Of a DNA stretch of 29,497 nucleotides, positions 24,476 to 29,497 are shown piece after piece. The first letter of the stretch is position 1. Each line of letters starts with the position of its first letter. The notes beneath the pieces were generated by a model, which saw only the letters and a program-made list of their open reading frames with translations, was not told where the DNA came from and did not search any database. The DNA is from CAYQEC01 sp964569015 (GTDB lineage Bacteria > Actinomycetota > Acidimicrobiia > Spongiisociales > UBA5794). The translations under genes were made by a program, and so were the position numbers. The stretch covers positions 1 through 29,497 of the forward strand of contig CAZMSN010000023.1 in assembly GCA_964569015.1 (NCBI GenBank), written 5' to 3'.

Positions 24476-25291
24476 TCACTCTCCTGAGGCGACGGCCAGC
24501 GCCTCGTGGCGATCGCTGGCAATGCGGAAGGGTTCGGAATATGCGTTGAAGCCACGGAAGGCATCCACCAGTTCCCGGTTGGACATGCCGAGCCGCTGGA
24601 GCGCCGCAGCGAGGGATGCGGTGTTGGGGGTCTCCATCGGCCCGAAGCAGCCGTAGCAGCCCCGGTGGTAGGAGGGGCATATCGCGCCGCATCCCGCCTG
24701 GGTGACGGGGCCGAGGCACGGCGTTCCGTGTGCCACCATGACACACGTCGTGCCGCGCCGCTTGCACTCGACGCAGACGCTGTAGGTGGGGATGTTGGGC
24801 TGGCGGCCCTGCACGAACGCGGCCACCACCTCGACGAGGGCGTACTTGTTGATGGGGCATCCCCGCAGTTCGAAATCCACCTCGACGTGGTCGCTGATCG
24901 GCGTCGACGTGTTGAGCGTCTCGATGTATTGGGGATTGGCGTAGACCGTCTGGGTGAACAGCTTGGTGTCTTTCCAGTTGCGGAGCGCCTGGATGCCGCC
25001 GGCGGTGGCGCAGGCGCCGATGGCGACGAGGAACTCCGACTGGCGCCGCACCTCCTGGATGCGCTCGGCGTCGTGGGGGGTCGTGATGGATCCCTCCACG
25101 AGCGACACCTGATAGGGCCCTTCGATGATCTCGCGCGAGGCCTCGGGGAAGTTGGCGATTTGGATCACCCCGACGATGTCGAGGAGGGACTCTTCGACGT
25201 CGAGGAGGCTCAGCTGGCAGCCGTCGCAGGAGGCGAACTTGAAGACGCCGAGCTTCGGCTTGGCCGGACAGGGCGCAGGGGCGTTGGGCAT
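24476..25291 (-). CDS. [NiFe]-hydrogenase small (delta) subunit
   Basis: 271 residues. SCDGCQLSLLD (C22, C25), GACATAGG and RGCPINKY carry the four cysteines of the proximal [4Fe-4S] cluster. A second Cys-rich block, CVECKRRGTTC, GTPCLGPVTQAGCGAICP and HRGCYGCFGP, supplies the medial and distal clusters that relay electrons from the NiFe site to the gamma/beta subunits. No signal peptide is present, so the enzyme is cytoplasmic. The compact size and the CVECK and GCYGCFGP signatures match group 3 (F420/NAD(P)-type) small subunits. The ATG lies 1 nt after the gamma-subunit stop, with a GGGAGG ribosome-binding site inside the gamma gene, and the large subunit begins 5 nt after this stop. Confidence 0.95.
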   Translation of the reverse strand: MPNAPAPCPAKPKLGVFKFASCDGCQLSLLDVEESLLDIVGVIQIANFPEASREIIEGPYQVSLVEGSITTPHDAERIQEVRRQSEFLVAIGACATAGGIQALRNWKDTKLFTQTVYANPQYIETLNTSTPISDHVEVDFELRGCPINKYALVEVVAAFVQGRQPNIPTYSVCVECKRRGTTCVMVAHGTPCLGPVTQAGCGAICPSYHRGCYGCFGPMETPNTASLAAALQRLGMSNRELVDAFRGFNAYSEPFRIASDRHEALAVASGE

Positions 25292-25292
25292 G

Positions 25293-26147
25293 TCATACCT
25301 CCCTGATGCTGAGAAGATCCGCGATGTCCGAATACCGGAACACCGGCCCGTGGTAGCAGACGAAGTGTGGCCCGAACTGGCAGTGGCCGCAGGCCCCGAT
25401 GCCGCACTTCATGTTGCGTTCCATCGTGAGATGGATCCGTTCCGGATCGACCCCGGAGGATCGTGTCAAGGTCTCAGCCGTGACCTTCATCATGATCTCG
25501 GGTCCGCAGACGAACGCAGTGGTCGTCTTTGGGTCGAAGGCTGCTCTCGGGATGAGCCAGGTCACGACCCCGACTGAGCCGTGCCAGCTGCGATCGGCGG
25601 TGTCGACGGTGGTCAGCATCTGGATGTCGAGGCGTGCCGACCAGTCCTGGAGCTGAGCGCCGAACAGGAGATCGCGGGGGCTGCGGGTGCCGTAGAGCAG
25701 AACGACATTGTGATAGCGGTTGCGGTTGGCGAGCGCGTGGTAGATCGCCGGGCGTAGCGGCGCCAAGCCGATACCGCCGCCGATGATCACGAGATCGCCG
25801 CCCTCGGCTTCAGTGACTGGCCACGGCGAGCCGAAGGGACCGCGCACCCCGACGAAGTCTCCGGCACCGATGCCATCGAGGGCCCGAGTGACTGTCCCCA
25901 CCTTGCGGATGGTCTGGACCAGCACGTTGGGCTTGGCAGGGTTGCCGCTGATCGAGATCGGGACCTCACCGACTCCGAAGACGTAGAGCATGGTGAATTG
26001 CCCGGGTTCGAAGTGGAACGCGCCGTTGGGCGGCTCCAGCTCGAGTGTGAACGTGTCGGAGAGCTCGCGGCGGACTCTCAGCACCCGGAAGGACACGGGC
26101 GCCATAGTGTCGATTTCGGTGGGTTCAAGCACGGTTGCCATATACAT
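25293..26147 (-). CDS. Hydrogenase gamma subunit, FAD/NAD(P)-binding reductase
   Basis: 284 residues from ATG 26147, or 282 from the second ATG at 26141. Residues about 14-105 form an FAD-binding ferredoxin-reductase barrel, with GQFTMLYVFGVGEVPISIS as the flavin-binding stretch. The NAD(P) half has GGGIGLAPLRPAIYHAL as the nucleotide loop and FVCGPEIMM near the end. The C-terminus carries the [2Fe-2S] motif CGIGACGHC with a fourth Cys (HFVCYHG), as in dihydroorotate dehydrogenase PyrK and HydG proteins. It transfers electrons between NAD(P)H and the Fe-S clusters of the small and beta subunits. It overlaps the CNB-like gene by 23 nt and is followed 1 nt later by the small subunit, all in one operon. 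Confidence 0.93.
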   Translation of the reverse strand: MYMATVLEPTEIDTMAPVSFRVLRVRRELSDTFTLELEPPNGAFHFEPGQFTMLYVFGVGEVPISISGNPAKPNVLVQTIRKVGTVTRALDGIGAGDFVGVRGPFGSPWPVTEAEGGDLVIIGGGIGLAPLRPAIYHALANRNRYHNVVLLYGTRSPRDLLFGAQLQDWSARLDIQMLTTVDTADRSWHGSVGVVTWLIPRAAFDPKTTTAFVCGPEIMMKVTAETLTRSSGVDPERIHLTMERNMKCGIGACGHCQFGPHFVCYHGPVFRYSDIADLLSIREV

Positions 26148-26586
26148 CCAGAAGTTGGAGGCGGGTCGCCTCGAGGCGGCTCACCAGTACGTTCGCGAAC
26201 CGCGACATCAGCTCATAGCCGAGGGTGCTGTCCGTTTCCTGCTTCTGCCGGAGTGATGCGGCGTCGAACCTGATCGCCCGGGTCGGCTCGAGTACCTGGG
26301 CCCCGAATGCCCAACGGTAGGGCGGGAAGAGCCATGACCAGCCGATCACCTCGCCATCATGGACGGTCTGGATGACATGGTGGCCTCGTCCGGGAATCGT
26401 GAGTTCGATGGCGACGGCGCCTTCGATGACGATGAAGCACCCGTCGGCGCTGTTGCCCTCCTCGAACAGGGTCGTTCCGGCGTCGAGCTCGACGCCGGAG
26501 GCGCAATCGGCGATGGCGTCGAGATGAGCCTCCGACAGTCCCTCGAAGAAGGACATCTCGGAGAGGAGCTGTGCCATGTCTGTCAT
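26125..26586 (-). CDS. Cyclic-nucleotide-binding-domain-like protein without DNA-binding domain
   Basis: 153 residues starting MTDMAQLLSEMSFFEGL; the ATG overlaps the beta-subunit stop as ATGA. The fold is that of Crp/cNMP-binding domains: the FFEGLSEAHLDAIADCA helix, TTLFEEGNSADGCFIVIEGAV, then GEVIGWSWLFPPYRWAF and a C-terminal helix. It lacks the helix-turn-helix that Crp/Fnr regulators carry. The phosphate-binding cassette, normally FGE-x-ALL plus R-x-A, is replaced by IGWSWLFPPYRW, so cAMP binding is doubtful. Its position between the beta and gamma genes suggests a subunit or allosteric/assembly factor of the hydrogenase rather than a free regulator. Proteins of this kind sit in other group 3b hydrogenase operons, to my knowledge without a settled function. 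Confidence 0.88.
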   Translation of the reverse strand: MTDMAQLLSEMSFFEGLSEAHLDAIADCASGVELDAGTTLFEEGNSADGCFIVIEGAVAIELTIPGRGHHVIQTVHDGEVIGWSWLFPPYRWAFGAQVLEPTRAIRFDAASLRQKQETDSTLGYELMSRFANVLVSRLEATRLQLLDVYGNRA

Positions 26587-27743
26587 CGAGCACCTCCCGG
26601 TGTCGGCAGCGGGCTGGCGGGGACACGCAGATCGCCATGACGGATGGCGGCCACCTCCTCGGTGATGTCGATGCCGACGGGGCACCAGGTGATACAGCGA
26701 CCGCATCCCACGCAACCCAGCGACCCGTATTGATCGATCCACGACGCGAGTTTGTGGGTCATCCACTGCCGGTAGCGGGCTGACGTTGTCTCCCTGACGG
26801 CGTTGCCGTGCAGGTAGCTGAAATCGAGGGTGAAACACGAATCCCACTTGCGGGTGCGAGTCGCCACCGGCGCCGCCAGCTCCTGGGAGTCCTCGACGGT
26901 GTGACAGAAGCAGGTGGGGCACACCAGGGTGCAGTTGGTGCAGCTCAGGCAGCGCTCGGCGATGCTGGCCCATCGCGGGTGATGCGCATTCCCGTAGAGC
27001 AGTTCCTTGATGTCCTCGGTGTCGAGGGTGCGCCCCATCGCACCGGCCGCCGCGGCGAGGAGATCCTCGGCGAGAGTGGTGGCCGCTTCGGTGGCGGTTT
27101 CCAGATCACCGGTGGCTGCCAGCACGTCGGCGCCCTGCTCGGTGCCGGCCTCGATCAGCAATCGGGAATCGTTGTCGGAGGTGATCTCAGTGATGACGAG
27201 GTCGTAGCCCGAGGTTGCTGCGGGGCCGGTGCCGACCGAATCGCAGAAGCACGTGCCTCCCGGCTCAGTGCAGTTGACCGCGACGATGAACGCCTTGCGG
27301 CGACGTTCAGCGTAGGTCTGATTGGTGGGCAGGAATCCGTCGGGAGTGAGAACGTGGTCGAGGATTCCGAGCGCCGCCAGCTCACAGGGCCGCACGCCGA
27401 CGAAGGCATAGCGAGGCTCTGGTGGAGTCGGACGGGTCGTGATGCCCTTTTCGGTCAGCTCGCCCGACCAGATCACGGTCTCAGATGGGTTGAGGAACTG
27501 CTTCCAGGAATCCTGGCCGACGACGTAGCCGAAGAGTTTGCCGTCGTTACGGTTCTCGAGCCGGTACGAGCCGGGTTCTTGATGATCGGTCCAACCGATG
27601 GGGAGATCCGCGCTGGAGTCGATGGTGTCGTACACGATGGCCGACGCCCGAATCGTCGGGCCGACGACCTCGTATCCGCGATCGGCCAGCACCGTGATCA
27701 TCCGGTCGAAGCCGGCACGATCCATCACGACTGCTTCGTTCAC
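26583..27743 (-). CDS. Hydrogenase beta subunit, Fe-S protein (HydB/sulfhydrogenase type)
   Basis: 386 residues from the GTG at 27743, placed by AGGAGG 10 nt upstream (27754-27759). The downstream ATG at 27725 is possible but would drop residues common in this family. The open frame continues further upstream without a stop, but that part overlaps ppdK and has no family resemblance. The N-terminal half has VRPCELAALGILDHVL and CTEPGGTCFCDSVGTGP. The C-terminal half has ERCLSCTNCTLVCPTCFC and LGCVGCGRCITWCPVGIDI, two [4Fe-4S] ferredoxin-like motifs as in heterodisulfide-reductase/HydB-type subunits. It carries electrons between the flavin subunit and other acceptors (polysulfide or NAD(P) routes in known group 3b enzymes). 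It is the first gene of the hydrogenase operon, divergent from ppdK. Confidence 0.92.
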   Translation of the reverse strand: MNEAVVMDRAGFDRMITVLADRGYEVVGPTIRASAIVYDTIDSSADLPIGWTDHQEPGSYRLENRNDGKLFGYVVGQDSWKQFLNPSETVIWSGELTEKGITTRPTPPEPRYAFVGVRPCELAALGILDHVLTPDGFLPTNQTYAERRRKAFIVAVNCTEPGGTCFCDSVGTGPAATSGYDLVITEITSDNDSRLLIEAGTEQGADVLAATGDLETATEAATTLAEDLLAAAAGAMGRTLDTEDIKELLYGNAHHPRWASIAERCLSCTNCTLVCPTCFCHTVEDSQELAAPVATRTRKWDSCFTLDFSYLHGNAVRETTSARYRQWMTHKLASWIDQYGSLGCVGCGRCITWCPVGIDITEEVAAIRHGDLRVPASPLPTPGGAR

Positions 27744-27889
27744 GATGAGTGACCCTCCTGTCGCGGCACGCCACGTCCCGAGAGGTCTCGGCGGTGTCCT
27801 CGCGTCCGAGGCTACCGGTTTGCAGCCGCCTCCGTTGTTCCAGCGCGACGCGGTCGACGACAAGGTACCCCTCCTGGGCCGAGTGAATA

Positions 27890-27903
27890 GGGGCCATCGG
27901 CCC
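27890..27903. promoter_or_regulatory. DosR-like box candidate 1 (hydB side)
   Basis: GGGGCCATCGGCCC on the plus strand, reading GGGCCGATGGCCCC followed by TA on the minus strand. GGG and CCC triplets are spaced by 8 nt with inner C and G, the core layout of mycobacterial DosR sites. It lies 147-160 nt before the hydB GTG. Confidence 0.35.
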
Positions 27904-28005
27904 GTCTGAGCCGCCGCAAGCCCTCTGCACCTCGGGAGGCCGGCGCCGGAGGCGAGGCGGAATCCGCCCGCACGTGCGAATTGGGGGCTCATGATCGTTC
28001 GGGAT

Positions 28006-28019
28006 GGGACCGGTGGCCC
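28006..28019. promoter_or_regulatory. DosR-like box candidate 2 (ppdK side)
   Basis: GGGACCGGTGGCCC followed by TA on the plus strand. GGGAC and the G-x-CCC half match the DosR core exactly at the right spacing; the inner AT-rich positions of the consensus are not matched. It lies 119-132 nt before the ppdK ATG. Confidence 0.4.
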
Positions 28020-28137
28020 TAGGGCGTCGACCGTCGGAAATCCACAATGAGCGGGCGTTTTCGCACGACTGGACCACCGCGGTAGCGTTGTACCGTGTGC
28101 GCAGCGCAAGTCAGACACAACGTCAGTGAGGAATGAG

Positions 28138-29497
28138 ATGCCGGATACGAAATGGGTATACGCGTTCGACGAGGTGGGCGACGCCGAGGACAAGGTCGGC
28201 GGCTCGTGGGACGGGGTGCGCTCCCTCCTCGGAGGCAAGGGCGCCAATCTCGGTGAGATGACCAGACTCGGAGTCCCGGTTCCGCCGGGGTTCACGGTGA
28301 GTACCGAGGCCTGCAACGCCTACGCAGCCGCCGGTGAGACCTTCCCCGAGGGAATGTGGGACCAGGTGACCGAGGCGCTCGCCAAGGTCGAGCAGCAGAC
28401 CGGGAAGACCTTCGGCGACGCCGCCAATCCGCTACTGGTGTCCTGCCGGTCGGGTGCCAAGTTCTCGATGCCCGGGATGATGGACACCGTGCTCAACATC
28501 GGCCTCAACGACGAGGTCGTCGAGGGCATGGCCACCCTCACCGGGGATGCCCGGTTCGCCTACGATTCTTATCGGCGTCTCATCCAGATGTTCGGCTCCG
28601 TGGTGCTGGGCGCCCCCGCCGAGGCGTTCGAGGAGGTGCTCACCGGATTCCGGGCCAAGGCCGGTGTCACCGACGACGCCCACCTGTCGGTCGATGCTCT
28701 CAAGCAGATCGTGGCCCGCTTCAAGGAGATCGCCAAGGGCTTTCCCGAGACGCCGATCGAGCAGCTCCGGCTCGCCACCGAGGCCGTCTTCAAGTCCTGG
28801 AACGGGAAGCGGGCGGTCGACTACCGCAACGCCGCCCACATCGCCCACGACCTGGGGACCGCCGTCAACGTGCAGACGATGGTGTTCGGCAACACGGGCG
28901 AGGACTCGGCCACGGGCGTCGCCATGTCCCGTGACGGTTCAACTGGCGAGAACCACATCGAGGGCGACTGGCTCGTCAACGCCCAGGGCGAGGACGTCGT
29001 CGCCGGCATCCGCGCCACCACGCCGATCGCCCAGCTCGCCGACGAGATGCCGGACGTGTACCAGCAGTTCGCCGAGATCTCCGGCCGGCTCGAGAAGCAT
29101 TACCGCGACATGCAGGATCTCGAGTTCACCGTGGAGCGGGGCAAGCTGTGGCTGCTGCAGACCCGCGACGGGAAGCGCACCGCCCAGGCGGCGGTGCGGA
29201 TCGCGGTCGATCTCGTCGAGGACGGGCTCATCTCAAAGCAGGAGGCGGTGCAGCGGGTTTCCCCGGAGCAGATCGACTTCTTCCTCCATCCCCAGCTCGG
29301 CGGCGACTCCCGGGCTGCGGCGGCCGGGGAGGGCAACCTCATCGCCACCGGCCTCAACGTCTCGCCCGGTGCGGCGGTGGGGGTCATCGCTTTCGATGCT
29401 GACAAGGCCGTCGAGATGGCCGCGGAGGGCCGGCAGGTCATCCTGGTGCGCCCCGAGACCAAGCCCGACGACGTGCACGGCATGCTGGCCGCCGAGG
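28138..29497 (+). CDS. ppdK: Pyruvate, phosphate dikinase, N-terminal part
   Basis: The frame runs from ATG 28138 to the window end without a stop (453 codons seen; the full enzyme is about 880-900 residues). The N-terminus MPDTKWVYAFDE leads to the nucleotide-binding domain, with LLGGKGANLGEMTRLGVPVP, PLLVSCRSGAKFSMPGMMDT, AVNVQTMVFGN and GENHIEGDWLVNAQGEDVV. LWLLQTRDGKRT and SPGAAVGVIAFDAD mark the approach to the phosphohistidine domain, whose catalytic His lies just beyond the end. It interconverts ATP, phosphate and pyruvate with AMP, pyrophosphate and PEP. Next to PFOR and hydrogenase it could work in either gluconeogenic or pyrophosphate-driven glycolytic direction. The ribosome-binding site GAGGAA is only 4 nt from the ATG. 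It is divergent from hydB. Confidence 0.96.
   Translation, partial: MPDTKWVYAFDEVGDAEDKVGGSWDGVRSLLGGKGANLGEMTRLGVPVPPGFTVSTEACNAYAAAGETFPEGMWDQVTEALAKVEQQTGKTFGDAANPLLVSCRSGAKFSMPGMMDTVLNIGLNDEVVEGMATLTGDARFAYDSYRRLIQMFGSVVLGAPAEAFEEVLTGFRAKAGVTDDAHLSVDALKQIVARFKEIAKGFPETPIEQLRLATEAVFKSWNGKRAVDYRNAAHIAHDLGTAVNVQTMVFGNTGEDSATGVAMSRDGSTGENHIEGDWLVNAQGEDVVAGIRATTPIAQLADEMPDVYQQFAEISGRLEKHYRDMQDLEFTVERGKLWLLQTRDGKRTAQAAVRIAVDLVEDGLISKQEAVQRVSPEQIDFFLHPQLGGDSRAAAAGEGNLIATGLNVSPGAAVGVIAFDADKAVEMAAEGRQVILVRPETKPDDVHGMLAAE

Larger units (their letters stand above)
27744..28137. promoter_or_regulatory. Divergent regulatory region between hydB and ppdK
   Basis: 394 bp without a supportable gene on either strand; the long minus-strand frame crossing it runs into ppdK and shows no family features. 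It contains the hydB ribosome-binding site (27754-27759), two GGGnC-N4-GnCCC inverted repeats (27890-27903 and 28006-28019), and a short palindrome, GCACGTGC, near 27970. The ppdK ribosome-binding region is GAGGAA at 28128-28133. No clear -35/-10 pair stood out on either strand. Confidence 0.6.

Noticed and set aside
26125..26586. Crp/Fnr transcription factor
   Set aside because: The frame ends after the ligand-binding barrel and C-helix; there is no helix-turn-helix and no room for one before the gamma subunit gene.
23163..27743. Group 1 membrane-bound uptake or group 4 hydrogenase
   Set aside because: The small subunit lacks a Tat signal and there are no cytochrome b or complex I-like membrane genes; the gamma and beta subunits indicate a soluble NAD(P)-linked group 3b-type enzyme.
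27744..28316. N-terminal extension of the hydrogenase beta subunit to 577 residues
   Set aside because: The extension would overlap the start of ppdK on the other strand, shows no family resemblance, and a good ribosome-binding site supports the GTG at 27743.

Overview
The window looks like a chromosomal piece of a high-GC Gram-positive bacterium, most likely an actinomycetote. The reasons are the dnaK-grpE-dnaJ-hspR order on one strand, a single-chain glycine decarboxylase, frequent GTG/TTG starts, and several genes with a TANNNT -10 box only 6-7 nt before the start codon (leaderless style). A deeper affiliation such as Acidimicrobiia is a guess. Two runs of exactly 100 N show that this is a scaffolded draft assembly, probably metagenome-derived. 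No tRNA, rRNA, CRISPR array, transposase or phage gene is visible; this is a housekeeping and metabolic region rather than an accessory island.

Layout. Positions 1-156 hold the end of mscL (+), followed by a strong hairpin. A divergent pair of unassigned genes follows: a P-loop NTPase-like protein (-) and an acidic protein (+). Positions 2030-5854 (-) form the chaperone operon dnaK, grpE, dnaJ (without zinc finger) and hspR. Positions 6042-8473 (+) hold a two-gene envelope operon: a BON/OmpA-like anchored protein, then a coiled-coil protein with a helix-hairpin-helix tail, interrupted by an artefactual gap. Positions 8481-10368 (-) are archease and rtcB (RNA ligation). Next come an arginase-fold protein (+), a DUF1905/YdeI-like protein (-), gcvP (+), a DUF1295 membrane protein (+) and a DUF2079 membrane protein (+).

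The right third is a coherent anaerobic/hypoxic redox block. It has pyruvate:ferredoxin oxidoreductase (nifJ, with a real assembly gap) translationally coupled to a dihydroorotate-dehydrogenase-like flavoprotein. It also has a seven-gene operon for a group 3b-like cytoplasmic [NiFe] hydrogenase (beta, cyclic-nucleotide-binding-like, gamma, small and large subunits, maturation protease, short HypA). Divergent from that operon is pyruvate, phosphate dikinase (ppdK), which runs off the window end. Together these would connect pyruvate/acetyl-CoA, ferredoxin, NAD(P)H/H2 and PEP/pyruvate interconversion.

The most interesting regulatory observation is a set of GGGnC-N4-GnCCC inverted repeats, resembling the core of mycobacterial DosR (DevR) boxes: two between hydB and ppdK, and a one-mismatch version in front of nifJ. 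They suggest, but do not prove, shared control by a hypoxia-type NarL/LuxR response regulator. I saw no convincing wholly undescribed system. The strongest leads are this candidate regulon, the PFOR/DHOD-like pairing, the helix-turn-helix-free CNB-like protein inside the hydrogenase operon, the recurrent leaderless promoter architecture, and the unassigned P-loop protein.
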